From: Hofstenia miamia
Taxonomy: Eukaryota > Xenacoelomorpha > Acoela
Assembly (NCBI GenBank): GCA_004352715.1
Contig: SCFE01000116.1
Location: forward strand, 1 to 64,000
Direction of reading: 5' to 3'
DNA: 64,000 nt
Under the pieces are notes generated by a model that was not told the origin of the DNA, made no database searches, and saw nothing but the letters and a program-made list of their open reading frames with translations. The position numbers and the translations under genes were made by a program. Positions 44,248 through 55,949 of the stretch are shown in pieces. Every line of letters starts with the position of its first letter. Positions within the stretch are counted from its first letter, which is position 1.

Positions 44248-45252
44248 GTAAGGGGAATTGATCATCGTTGCATTTATAGGTCATAACAAAGCGTCATAAT
44301 TTGACATTTGATTTTCGCACTAATGTATTAACATAGCGAACCACATACGCAAGAAATTGAACATAACATTTCTCAGATTATTACATGAACCTAATTTCTT
44401 TCTATGACATGGCTATCCCAGTATTAGATTTTGCCATCGGAAATGTTGATGAGTCATTCGGCTAGAGTAAGAAAGTAGAAGGGTCAGGTTGCGGGTCAAT
44501 CATAGCCGAGAGGCGTCAGGATCGCATTTCATTTCTAATCATGAAGGTGGAAAAATAACAGATTTAAGAAACATATAATTCTTTGAATCTCTTACGGACT
44601 AATGGATTTGTATTATTTTATTGATATTGAATTGTTGTTATTCATGCATTTTGTGCGTATTATACTAGTGAACTTTCTTTGATTGACACGGGTCACAGTC
44701 TACGCTGACGGGTCGGATCGCGGGTCATTAATAGTGGAGCTGTGCAGGGTGACCAGTTTTCCACTTTATATCAAACAGTGTGAACCAGATTGAAATCTTT
44801 TCAAAAACATTTTTCGAACAGTAGCAAACTGTCACATCACTATGATAAATTCCTAAATTCTGGTAATAAACAACTCATTTTAATGGAACTACAATTAAAG
44901 TAATTGTCGGTAAAAATGTGGAATTGTAAAATGGAAACAGAAGAGAGCTTATGTAATTTGAATCTGAGCCAATTAATTGTCAATTGCATTTTAATTCTTA
45001 GGTCTAGTAGGCTATCTGCAATCATATTTATACATTAGAATAATCCACACTTATAACACTGCTGCTTAAATAAAATGACTCAAGCAAGGAGTTTTAAATA
45101 TTTGACTCCATTAGAATCTCATAATTTTATGATATGCACCTTCAAATACTTGGTTAGTTTTTCCTATTTCATACAAATATATATAATGTATTACATTGGT
45201 GCGGAAACAGGCGATCACTATGAACGATAAAATGATTTAGCACAATCTCTTA
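44248..45252. other. AT-rich sequence, no gene seen
   Basis: Searched for a recombinase or integrase ORF belonging to the element on the left; none present. Confidence 0.5.
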
Positions 45253-46583
45253 CGAGGTGTGACAAAAAGGAAACGGGACGGACTAATGATCGGTTGCGAT
45301 ACCAGTAGCATATATCGATTAATAGATAGCGTCGCACTGTTTTGAGAAGCATTGTTGACAAATATTAGAGAGTGCGTTGAATTGTGACACTGTGTTTGTG
45401 TGTCTATGACTGTAAGTTAATGAGTACTGTTCTCCTAACGTCACTAAATATAAACGAGCGCGCAGCAGCCGCATTATTTCATATCACCGCGGTTTGACAA
45501 TGAACAAAGAACAACGGATTAATTTGACATTCCTTGTGAAACTTGGAAAGACTGCATCAGAGAGTCTGAACCTGTTGCAGCAAGTTTATGGAGACGATGC
45601 GATGTCTCGAACACCTGTCTTTGAATGGCACAAACGATTTGCGAGTAGGCGAGAGGATGTGGAGGCTGACCTGAAGTCAGGAAGACCCTCATCGACCAAA
45701 ACAGACAAAAATATCAACAAAGTGAATCAGCTGGTTCGAAGTGTTCGCATGCTGACAGTGCGGATGATGACAGAGCTACTCAATATGAACTGAGAGTCTG
45801 TTCGAAAATTGTGCGCAAAAATGGTTCCAAAGGTTTTGTCGGAGGACTAAAAGAAGCAGAGGGTTAATGTTTGCCACGACTGGTTGTAAACAATCACAGA
45901 CGATCCTGAGTTCCTTGATCGAGTCATTACAGAAGACGAGGCATGGGTCTTCCAGTACGATCCAGAGACAAAGAGACAGAGTTGCCAGAGGAAATCTCCA
46001 TCATCACCGAGACCCAAGAAAGCGCGCATGTCCAAGTCAAGAATCAAAGTGATACTAATCGCCTTTTTTGACAGACATGGAGTGGTCCATCATGAGTTCG
46101 TTCCTTAAGGTCAGGCCATGAACCAACATTTTTACCAGCAAGTTCTCAATTGGCTTTACAACAGGGTTCGGCGCAACTGTGGTCGACCAGTCCATGCATG
46201 ATTCCTTCACCATGACAATGCGCCAGCACACACTGCTCTTAGTGTGAGAGAGCTTTTGTCGAAAACACAAGTTCCAGCCTTCGATCAGCCACCTTACTAT
46301 CCGGATATCACTCCGTGCGAATTTTGGCTGTTCCCCAAAATTAAAAGTGTCCTGAAAGGAACACATTTTCCATCTATGGAAGAGATTCAGGCCGCTGTGA
46401 CCAGGGAGTTGAGAAGCCTCAACGAAAATGACTTTGCCCACTGTTTTCGCGGATGGCAGGCACGAATGCAAAGATGCATAGACTCAGAGGGGGAGTACTT
46501 TGAAGGTATCCATGCTTGATTTGTTATTATGTTCTATAATATAACTTATTTGGAAGTCCCGTTTCTTTTTTTGTCACACATCG
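45253..46583 (+). mobile_element. Mariner element, full length
   Basis: Terminal inverted repeats beginning CGAGGTGTGACAAAAAGGAA (left) and CGATGTGTGACAAAAAAAGA (right, read inward), flanked by TA at 45251-45252 and 46584-46585. The length of 1331 bp is typical of mariner. Confidence 0.95.
45500..46519 (+). pseudogene. Mariner transposase, five stops, no frameshift
   Basis: 339 codons in one frame. The N-terminal HTH region has I-N-L-T-F-L-V-K-L-G-K-T-A and V-F-E-W-H-K-R-F. Catalytic motifs are V-I-T-E-D-E-A-W-V, L-H-H-D-N-A-P-A-H and Y-P-D-I-T-P-C-E-F-W-L-F. In DD34D mariners the last motif normally has Asp where Glu is found here. In-frame stops lie at TGA 45791, TAA near 45848, TAA near 45887, TAA near 46106 and TGA near 46199. 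Start at ATG 45500; an in-frame TTG at 45494 is not credible. Point mutations only, so a fairly young dead copy. Confidence 0.92.
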
Positions 46584-46585
46584 TA

Positions 46586-48258
46586 TATCACAACAACATT
46601 AATTTATCCAACAGGTATCACTAAAATAATAGTCAACAGTTTTTCTTATTGTAATCGCCTGACTAATCCTATTAAACATACTAAAATTTACAGCTATATG
46701 TTTTGTTTTTGCATAATATATGCACGTGCAAAAAGACTCATTTTGTTCAGTTGATGTCAAAGATATGATGAGGTATGTACAATTGGTACAATTGAAAATA
46801 TCTAAGAGACATTCGTCGAAAAATCACTTAACACTAGAACTCCGAACCGGTCATTTGTGACCGTTTTAGTTAAAAATTAATGGCAAGAGAAGCAGCAAAG
46901 CGGGCTCTTAATCAAATTATGTGGGATATTGCATCAGATAGCAGTAGCAGTGTTTATTAAATATGAAACGGAATGCCTGTATAAATCTCACTGTAATAAA
47001 TGCTACACAAATACCGGTAATCTATGACCGGATTAGGAATTAAAGGGTGTATTAAATTTTCAGAGTGCTAGTTTCTATATGTATTTAACAACCTTTTACT
47101 AGAAAAAATCCAATGTTATTGAGTGCAACCTTTTTATATTGAGTTTGCTGAAACAGAATACAAAGGCACCAAACACTAGGTTACTTTTATTAGTAAAGTT
47201 GATTGTCCGAAAAGTTAAGGATTCCTTTCCTAGCTTCCAATGTGGCACTAGGGAACAAGCATTTCAGATTCATATTTCATCTAATTAAATATTTAACTAG
47301 GAGTGGTTATATATAGTAATGTCGAAAAACTTTTTTCTCGAAAACTGCAAAATTTTTAACAAAATGCTTGATATGTTGGAAGAGAAAGATGTTTGGAAAT
47401 ATCATACTGAGTGATGCCTAGGAGCATATTACGGGTAGTAGACTTCTGTAACTTTTTATTTACATAAATGAGATATATTGCAAAAAAACGTCGTCCAAGC
47501 TCAAAATTGAATAGCAACAAATTTCAATTTGCAATTTTGTAATAGTCCTTATGCAACCATTCTCACAATAAAAATTAAAATATTTGAGAATGACATTAAA
47601 AATCATTAATAAATTATTAAATATTTCTAATAGCAGTAAATTCTTGCAAAATTTCTATTCACGTTTACCACATATGAGCCTCTTGTGAACATAAAATTTT
47701 GGCATTCTTATGTAACCCGTGATCTTTAGATAAGTTATATGCTTCTGCAAACGATGATTGAAAAAAATATTGTACACAGCTTAAAAGCTCACATCAGATT
47801 ATTTTCCAGCGATTAAAATAATAAATTTGTGCAGTGGAATTTCATCAGCCTACTTGTAATGAAGGTAAAGATTGAAATATTTTCCTTGTAAAAAGACTAT
47901 TTTCTTTTTAGAGTCTATTAGCATAGCCAAGTTCGTACAAGAAATGCTTGACATTTCGCCAATTAATTTAATTTCTTCCTCAAAAGATTTTTAAACCCTG
48001 AAAATAATTCATATCATGTATAACTCAATAAATGATAAAATTTTCATCTGAATTAGCGATGTAAGGGGATTTGCACAAGATTTGACGACCAATATTTCAA
48101 AAACTTCTGAATAAATTCCTATAAATAATTGTGAATATACTAAGTTTTTCTTGTTGAATACGAATTTTGTGTTATGCCTTACAATACATACCATGCATAT
48201 TTATTAAAATAGTTTTAGGAGGGGCTTTCTAGTGTTCTAGGATGAAAACTAAATTTCA
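46586..48258. other. AT-rich sequence, no gene recognised
   Basis: No domain, repeat or element end was identified on either strand. Confidence 0.5.
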
Positions 48259-48260
48259 TA

Positions 48261-49024
48261 CAGGGTCCGGCATAATTTCCGGACACATGTTAAGGTTGAA
48301 TAAAAGCCATATAAAGTGAAGTAACGAAAAAGTGTTTATATTTTCGAAAACTACATAAAAAAGTTTTATTACTTTTTAAAAATAACAGTTAAATGAGACT
48401 AATTATTGTCTATACATTGTTGAAGCCGTTCTCGAAAATTTTCCACAACTCTGCGTGTCATTTCTTGTGGAATGGCAGCGGCTTCTTGACAGATTGCACG
48501 TTTAAGTTGTTCGATAGATTGAGGGCGATTAATGTAAACTTTTGATTTGAGGTATCCCAAGAGGAAATAGTCACAGGGATTCAAGTGTGGCGGGCGGGCC
48601 AGCCGATGTCGCGACACAATGAGATCACATGGCCAGGGAACATCTCCCTCAAAAACTCCATCGACCTTCGAGAAGTGTAGGCAGTTGCCCCTATCCTGCT
48701 GAAACCAAACTCAGTCCATCGTAAAATAGAATTCTACTTGGTAATGCAACATTCACGTTAAGATTGAAGTGCACTCTACCTGCGCGTTTTGTTGCAGTTA
48801 CAGATTCTTTCTTGATAAAGATTTCCACAATGAAGCTTTTGTGTTGAGCAGTCCAATCCATTTCGACGCGAGTTAAAATGAAACAAAATACTGCATCGTA
48901 AATATATATATAAAACAAAATTTTTTTAATGTAGTTTTAGAAATTTATCCACTTTTTTGGTCACTTCACTTAATATGGCTTTTATTAAGTTTTAAAATGT
49001 GTCCAGAATTTATGCCGGACAATG
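48261..49024 (-). mobile_element. Internally deleted mariner (764 bp)
   Basis: Inverted ends CAGGGTCCGGCATAATTTCC and CATTGTCCGGCATAAATTCT (read inward), flanked by TA at 48259-48260 and 49025-49026. It keeps only the first and last parts of a minus-strand transposase, so it is a MITE-like deletion derivative that would need a partner's transposase. Confidence 0.92.
48399..48861 (-). pseudogene. Mariner transposase with most of the catalytic domain deleted
   Basis: N-terminal part from ATG 48861: M-D-W-T-A-Q-H-K-S-F-I-V-E-I-F and S-V-T-A-T-K-R-A. C-terminal part in another frame (48617-48399): H-L-N-P-C-D-Y-F-L-L-G-Y-L-K-S-K-V-Y, with the third catalytic Asp, and then R-V-V-E-N-F-R-E-R-L-Q-Q-C-I. 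Everything between, including the first two catalytic Asp, is gone. Confidence 0.9.
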
Positions 49025-49130
49025 TATATAAAAATTAAGGAGAAATTTGAATTCGCAATACTAAACTTCGGCCAAATGCAAAAAATGAAAGGTATAGTGT
49101 ACATCACTGCAAAGGTGTAACCGAGCAGGC

Positions 49131-49445
49131 CTTGGACCGAAAAACTAAGAATGAAGCGGATCCGGGCCGGGCCGGACCTGGATATGAAATTTCTACAAAA
49201 CTGGACTAGAATTGGTCAAAATTGTATTACTAAATATACATTCTTTCTCTTACATTACAATATTATTTCAAATAATATATTCAAGTGACTAATTATACAT
49301 GAAAAGGTAAATCACGACTACAAGAATTGCAACTATCTCACAAATGCATTAGTAATAACAAGTGCCAATCAATTTCATTTATTCACAAAAAAATCTCATG
49401 TTTTTGTATATTATGGGCTCGGACTGGGCCCGGCTTAAATTGATT
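49131..49445. repeat. GC-rich motif pair in AT-rich DNA
   Basis: GATCCGGGCCGGGCCGGACC near 49160 and GGACTGGGCCCGGC near 49417 are mutually similar, and the rest is AT-rich. Probably a decayed short interspersed repeat. No coding. Confidence 0.35.
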
Positions 49446-50937
49446 TCATAACGCGTGGCATTAGATCGAAGGAATATTTCACGAAAAATAATAATTTTAA
49501 AGGGCCCAGCATATATATATATATATATATTATGAACACGTTTGAGAAGATAAATGCATGTTATTATATATAATAAAATATAAATTTTACCTATAATGAG
49601 CTAGAGATGCCGATTATGGCGTGGTACAATACAATTATGTAGCATATTATGATTACCATATTGGCATGGCAGAAAAAAAATAATGGAAATTACGAATGGT
49701 AAATTTATTGTTACATATACAGAATTAATAGTTAGGTTCAATAAAATTGTTAAATTTATAGTGTCATAGTCTTACATTTATAGTAATTAAATTGGTAAAT
49801 ATATATTTCACAAATTGTTTTGAACAAACATTTTGAAAAATAACAAATTTTACAAGTGTCGCAAAAGTTTAGTAAGCAGTTTCAGCATGATTGAAAACAA
49901 ATACTAAAGATGAAGTTGTTCCCAATTTGCAATAGTGGTTGGGAACAAATACTGACATCGGATTTCTTTCACACTTATAATGTTTACGGATAACAAAACA
50001 TGTTGTATTCGAAAACAAACAAAAAATAATTGGTTTATTTTAAAATTTGTTTTTGATTTTTTCAAAATCGTTCTGCGACCTAGTGAATTGCTCTCGCCTT
50101 GTGATATCAACAATTTCATAGCACAGGAAAATGGTTCATTTGATTGCAATTTGTTATTTATGTTGTTAAATAATAGAAATCACTCTTAAATTGTTATTAC
50201 CATTTACCACGTGTATTCGACGTATATTTCACCACCATTCACCATATTTTACAAAATGGCCATTATTATTATGGCCACAATGTATGGACGAAATATAAAA
50301 TATGGCCATTATCAAGCTTGTTCAAAAGATTATCTTCGATAAGATTATCTCAATAACCTATTTTTTAGAAATTATTCCATCCAATAACCTATCTTATGCA
50401 GCCTATTATCGACTCGATAATGTGTCAGTATGTTTTGGTGTGGCATAAATGACGTATTACTTGGGATACGATTTTTCCCATTTTTACAGCACAAATTCAC
50501 GGATGAGAATTAAAAAATCGCGAATTTAAATTTGCAAAATCCACAAATATCGCATTCCTTAACATAAAAAATGACGTTGCATATGCAAAACCATTTACTA
50601 GTTAATTATAACCATTAATATGAAATGTTCCAGCTGGATAATTTTTAAGATATTGATTAATGTGGATTACGCTATTAAAAGCAAATAGAACTTGTTCTAA
50701 GAAATACTTTATATATTTTTTGATGATGAATACTGTCAACGTTTGCATGAACTACTCGAATCAAGTTTGCTTACAACTCTGATGAGCTCTTGCCTGGTGA
50801 TGTAGCTGAAATTGAAGACGTTCTGCAATGGCCTAATCGTATTTATAAGTGATTCCTTCTAACCTCTAAACGCTCCTAAATGCTATGTTCATTGCTTCAG
50901 CAATTAGATTTTTATTAATGATGCTTTTATTATTAAC
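49446..50937. other. AT-rich sequence, no gene recognised
   Basis: A (TA)n run lies at 49511-49530. A 30-codon plus-strand open patch at 50761-50850 (D-E-L-L-P-G-D-V-A-E-I-E-D-V-L-Q-W-P-N-R) looks protein-like but is unassigned. Confidence 0.35.
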
Positions 50938-51195
50938 CTAAATTTCTTGAATGGTGCAATCAAAAGGTTTTTCCTTATTTAAAAACCTATTAATAAACCG
51001 CCATTTATTTCGGGCTTGAGTGAGGTTTTCAAAGAAGTGTTTGTCTTGTTGTTCTCTGATCTTAGTTTTTATCTTAGATAGTTTTGATTTTACTTCATTA
51101 TATGCAGCAACGTTAATTTGAGTATGACTTCTAGAAAGTGAGTTCCAGATCTTTTTTTCAAATAAAGTGCCGACTACATAACTCAGAGGTACCAT
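50938..51195 (-). pseudogene. LINE ORF2 fragment (linker before RT)
   Basis: The 85-codon minus frame is Lys/Arg/Glu-rich: Y-N-E-V-K-S-K-L-S-K-I-K-T-K-I-R-E-Q-Q, then H-F-F-E-N-L and K-W-R-F-I-N-R-F-L-N. This is the pattern of the helical region between endonuclease and RT in LINE ORF2. No flanking RT remains. Confidence 0.6.
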
Positions 51196-51813
51196 TTATG
51201 GTGTGGCCAATATGGCTGGGCAAAATTTGTAACCCACTTGGGCAATGACAATTTAATAAAGTGATTTCCAATGTTTAGCTAAATTTTTACCAGATTGCAA
51301 GCTAAAATTAAAGCTCATAATTTTTATGGAATATCTTAAATTGTACTGCGATATCGCAAGCAATTTATTTGGCTGTAGAAATATTTTGAAACATTCAGAA
51401 TACATTTTAATATGAGCCATATTCGATACAAACATTCTAAATGGGAAACAAATTCATCTTTTTTAGATATTTGCAACGTACTAAAGGATTAAAGAATTGC
51501 AACACCTTTAAAAGTATTATCTTATCAAAATGTTTTTTCCTTCAAAACATTACAACCAATAAGTATCAATTATTATAGATATAAGATGCGGGTACAATAT
51601 GCCACTAAAGATAACCTAACAATTTTCTTGAAATTTAATATAAATTTTGAATATGTAAAAATAAATTTATGGATTAACATTATTGTCATATTTTTACGTT
51701 TGTCATCCATAATGACCATAACCATTTTTCTACCATACCATTATGGTAAACATAACATGGTACATAATGATATTGCACCATACCATAACTTGCATCTCTT
51801 ATATAACTTATTT

Positions 51814-51849
<36 letters not shown>

Positions 51850-51980
51850 ATATATATATATATATTCATATCTATGAGAAATTAACTAAATTTGTTCTTG
51901 CCAATAAAACTGACCCTCCTTTATAACTCCAATAGTTAAATAGAATTTTATCAGCCATGTTTTACAAAAATGAAACTTAC
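51196..51980. other. Start of a long intron of the two-pore channel gene; TA-rich
   Basis: The donor GTAAGT follows the exon at 51981. A (TA)n block lies at 51818-51864. No further exon was found here. Confidence 0.5.
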
Positions 51981-52063
51981 GGCGATGCGTAGCGTTTCAT
52001 GACATCCATGAAGACGTTTATATTATTTACAATCATTAAATTCCAAAGGAAGACACAAGCAGC
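51981..52063 (-). CDS. Two-pore channel, domain II pore exon (filter)
   Basis: 83 nt between ATTTAG and GTAAGT, phase 0 to phase 2. Encodes C-V-F-L-W-N-L-M-I-V-N-N, then V-F-M-D-V-M-K-R-Y. V-N-N is the domain II selectivity-filter motif of animal two-pore channels; in TPC2 the same block reads L-W-N-L-M-V-V-N-N followed by V-F-L-D-A-Y-R-R-Y. This channel family releases Na+/Ca2+ from endosomes and lysosomes. The next exon must begin with one base completing the Pro codon. Confidence 0.88.
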
Positions 52064-52433
52064 CTAAATTAATTACTACAGAAGAATTAAAACATCAAAA
52101 TTCCATAAAACCGAGACTTTAGTAATTAACTCTACTGGCAACTAACGATGGAATTTAACGAAAATATACTCAAGCAATAACATACAAAGCCATATTGCTT
52201 AGGGAAACCGGACGTCATGGGAAAATGCACTTAGATTGTCTTAAACAAGAAGCGTTAAAAAATTTGTAGGCCATTCTAGTCTTTACTATTAAATCCTTAC
52301 ATTGCCTTCAAAATAAACAGAAGGGAAACTACTTTCAGCGTCATAAGAATGTAATTTTAACAAGTGATCAGTCATAGCCTACGAACATGTAATCGAAAAA
52401 TGTCAACAGAAAATTTGAATTTGATTTACTTAC

Positions 52434-52503
52434 CAAGAAATCATCAAAATTGTTAGCCCAATAATTTTGTTCTTCAAATGATCCACAAGGGGCTTTAATA
52501 TTA
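52434..52503 (-). CDS. Two-pore channel, pore-turret and first pore-helix exon
   Basis: 70 nt between AATATCAG and GTAAGT, phase 2 to phase 0. Encodes A-P-C-G-S-F-E-E-Q-N-Y-W-A-N-N-F-D-D-F-L, nearly the same as the corresponding TPC2 block (A-P-C-G-S-F-E-Q-L-E-Y-W-A-N-N-F-D-D-F). This was the diagnostic exon for the gene. A 57-nt intron separates it from the exon at 52561. Confidence 0.92.
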
Positions 52504-52560
52504 CTGATATTAGAAACACTAAACATTGTGTTAATGATGTTCACAATTGGATGTACTTAC

Positions 52561-52649
52561 TTGTTATAAAGATAATTTGATGAGATCTGATAAAAAATCT
52601 TTCCTTCAAAAAGAATCATTCCAAAACAGGCGTATGAATAGTAGGCACT
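52561..52649 (-). CDS. Two-pore channel, end of domain II S5
   Basis: 89 nt, phase 0 to phase 2, acceptor ATTTTAG, donor GTAAGT. Encodes S-A-Y-Y-S-Y-A-C-F-G-M-I-L-F-E-G-K, the S5 end and start of the lumenal loop (family pattern Y-Y-x-F-A-I-x-G-x-x-L-F-x-G), then a loop with an N-Y-L-Y-N stretch. Confidence 0.85.
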
Positions 52650-53330
52650 CTAAAATATAAACTCGTTTAAAATCAAGTAAAATAATCAGAAAACCTGTAT
52701 TGCGTGTGTACTGAGAATAAGGGGATGTTTGAAAAAACCATAGTTGTCTCTTCCAACGCAGAATAAATCATAGAAAATATAGAAAAAACGTTTTTTAAAA
52801 ATTGCTTACCACTTGTTAGATTTTTGGTCGAAACAACACAAATGTTTTCATGACTGTGAAAGCAAACAGTGCACTACCAGGAATTTTAATTACTATTTTA
52901 GGAATATTTCTGACGAAAAATCAACAATTAAAAAAATTCCTACCTGTTTAAGATTAAACATGTATTTTTTCGTTATGTATTCTCAACGACAATAATTTTA
53001 ATATTGGAAGTAGACTAAAAGCAAAAATGATCGAAAATGTTTAGGACCCAAAATAACCAAGCGGTCAAAATCATGTCGATATTGTGCATTTTCACAAGAG
53101 CGCATTTTGATTTTCACAAAAAATATGAAATTTAATGAATATTTAGAAATTTAAGCAACAAACTTGTTTCAGTTTTACATTTTTTAATGAATTCAGTGTC
53201 AGCTTAAGTTTTGATCACTTCATTTCAGCATACTTTGTTTAAGTTTCAGTATAAATTTCAGTTTCAGTTGAGCACACTGACTGTGTACATAAGGTTATTA
53301 ATTATCGATGGAACATGAATATCTACTATT
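52650..53330. other. Channel intron, AT-rich
   Basis: Nothing beyond splice signals was recognised. Confidence 0.5.
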
Positions 53331-53665
53331 GATGCGCGGGTAGAACATTATTAATTCCGCACCAATCCGACAAAAAATATTTCACTACCCGAACTCACCT
53401 GTACCCAAAACTTTTTACTCGTACTCGCCAATACACGAGAATCAAATTTCCATTGCTGCTACTAAACAATTTTCAATAATATTTCGAATACAATTCACAT
53501 TCACTATATGTAAATTTTTTCAAAATTTTATTAATAGAATTTAAGTTTTTGAACAAAATCTTATTTAAAATACTCAATGTGGAATTTAAAGCGTACCCGA
53601 TAATAATTATGCGTACCCGCCAGTACACGCGGGTAAGTGTGGGTAAAATCGAGCACCCGCACATC
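53331..53665. repeat. Short element with GC-rich inverted ends (probable MITE)
   Basis: Ends GATGCGCGGGT and GATGTGCGGGT (read inward) about 335 bp apart, with internal self-complementary GTACCCGCxxGTACxCGCGGG-type motifs near 53610-53640. AT-rich middle, no ORF. It lies in an intron of the channel gene. Confidence 0.5.
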
Positions 53666-54322
53666 ACTAGTACTATTACAATTCCAAGGAAATCAGGATA
53701 GATCCCAAAAACAACAATCTTATTGCAAGTTATGAATGCATTAAAATTATAATTTCCAGATCTCATTTAATTAGTACACATTAGGACGCCCAAAAAGTAA
53801 ATAAGATCATTAGGATCACATTTTGGTCAATGAAATGAAGATTTGAGTTTTAAGTCAATAGAGTACACATTAATTAATTGCGTTCATAAAATTGATAATT
53901 GTGGGAGGACTGTATTCCTAAATATGCATAGTGCCAACTGTCATTGATTCGCAAATTTTTGGTTTTCATGAAACCAATGGAAAGAAATGAAGTCAGTCCT
54001 ATCGGTGCACAAAGTTGAGAAAATTTTACCCGAATGGGAAAAAAGATTTCTTATTAAAATACTTCCTGCCTGAGAACATTTTTAAGTATGTAAAAATATA
54101 GTTTCAATTATACTCTGCAATAAAGGGTTCGAAAATATGTACATAGTTGTCTATATTAGAACTAAAATTTAAAGTAGAATTATTTTTTATGCCTACTATA
54201 TAAAGAGAGTTTGTAGTTCACCCAGGTGCAGAAATGTGCTTCACTAAAAATATAGTTTACTAAAAGAGTTATCTTGACTATATTTTATGTATCTGATAAC
54301 TTTAAAAGGAAAAATCCCTTAC

Positions 54323-54394
54323 TAAACATATAGCACCATAAGGCTTCAAATGCACAACCATATCCATCAATGTAGTTAGAACGAGTCGCATTGG
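54323..54394 (-). CDS. Two-pore channel, domain II S4-S5 linker and S5
   Basis: 72 nt, phase 0 to 0, acceptor ATATTTAG, donor GTAAGG. Encodes P-M-R-L-V-L-T-T-L-M-D-M-V-V-H-L-K-P-Y-G, matching the TPC2 pattern P-S-M-K-L-M-x-x-x-x-x-x-x-x-L-x-x-M-x-x-x-G after S4. It joins in phase to the exon at 52649. Confidence 0.82.
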
Positions 54395-55509
54395 CTAAAT
54401 ATCCAAATAGAAGTTACAATATATTAGTAAATACTATGAATAAAAATCAATAAAATAGAATGCTTGATAGGTTATTTAACAAAAGGCTTTGAAAACCTTA
54501 AATTGTAACATAAAAACGATATTTATGAAAGGCTAAGCATATACCGATTTCTAAATTACAATGAGGAAATAAAATAAATCTTGATACCCTTATAATGAAA
54601 AACAATGAGAAAGTTTTGAGTAGAACGAGAATTGTAAGCACTCGACAAGACTGAAAATAGATGTAATTGTTGTGGCTGTTGAAATGTTCATTTCTAAAAA
54701 CATGTAATGATCAAAAACAAGTGACAGCTATTAAAATATATACGATTACAAATAAATTATTTTTCATGGAATTTATGGTATCAGAATGATTATATTCCTA
54801 CTATGATTAAAATGGCCGTGTAGTCCCAGGCTTGCTTTAGTTTAGTAAACCAAAAATTAAATAAAATTGTTGGTTATGAGGAGTATTTAATAAAAAGAGG
54901 AGGCTACAACACAAGAGTTGCAATCGGTTCACAAAATATGACAGGGTAAAATGGTGACCCGTTTTTAGTATTTAGACCGTTGTTTGTAGGGTTTTACTAA
55001 GAGCTTTGACAGGAACAAAGCACAACACTCGTCGTCACCGACATTTAAATATTCCACCTCATATTAGGCATACAACGTTCTAACATATGGCATAACACTT
55101 AGAATGTGAAATAAAAAATAATTGAAATGTTTTAAATGAAGCAAAAATGCTTGAAGTTCAAATCATCATTTTAAAATTTCTGGCGAAAATTTCGATTTAT
55201 ATTTAAACCGAACTTCGAAGATTAACAATAACTTAATATTAACCAATTACAAAATAAGGCTTTGCGAATAAGCGAATCAAACCCGAATCCAAAATCTATG
55301 TTGGATTCTAATTCGAATGTTGGTACAGTCCAGTGGGGATATAGAAATTTCGCATGGGTACTGAAAATTTTTAAATAAAATGAATTTTGGGAGCTAACTT
55401 GTAACTTGTAAAGATAACACGTATAATTCAACTTTATTCTACAATCACCAAATAAGTTCTGCCTATTACAACTTGTAAACAACATTAAACAACCAAATAA
55501 TTCTATAAC

Positions 55510-55561
55510 ATAACTCATTGTGCGAAATGCGTAAATCAAATTTCGATTATAAAATATACTA
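55510..55561 (-). CDS. Two-pore channel, candidate domain II S4 exon
   Basis: 52 nt after CCTTAG, phase 2 to 0, with a weak donor GTTATA. Encodes S-I-F-Y-N-R-N-L-I-Y-A-F-R-T-M-S-Y. It fits the N-x-L-I-x-x-F-R pattern of TPC2 S4, and its phases fit both neighbours. It has fewer arginines than a typical voltage sensor and the donor is non-consensus, so this is less sure. Confidence 0.5.
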
Positions 55562-55772
55562 CTAAGGTTTTTCATGTTTCACAGTAATTTTTTGACAAGA
55601 ATAATTAACAACAGGTGTTTCTGCTATAGAGGTTATTATAATTACATAGAAATGGGTGTTTGCATTCATAGCAGAGATTGAACCGAATCACGATTCGTGA
55701 CTCGATAACCCAGCAACGCGGTTAAAAATAGAACGTGGTGGGTCGTTAGGCAGCAGGTTCACAAAAATTAGT

Positions 55773-55948
55773 TAGAAAACGCTTATCACACAAAAATTTA
55801 AATTTTTAAATTTAAGTTAACTACAGTTTCTACTTCGGCGTTGGCTGCTTGTGTCATGGCGATGTATTTATATACAATCTTCCGCAGACTCCAATTGCCA
55901 ATACATTAAATCTGACATACGAAATTCATATATATATATATATATATA
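55773..55948. repeat. 176-bp direct repeat, left copy
   Basis: Recurs at 56433-56608 with an offset of 660 and one clear substitution (TTGCCAATAC versus TTGCTAATAC), ending in (TA)n. The left copy ends at the N at 55949. Confidence 0.9.
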
Positions 55949-55949
55949 N

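Noticed and set aside
51816-51864. (TA)n tracts as replication or regulatory elements
   Set aside because: Simple microsatellites of the kind found at many points here, several of them at contig ends.
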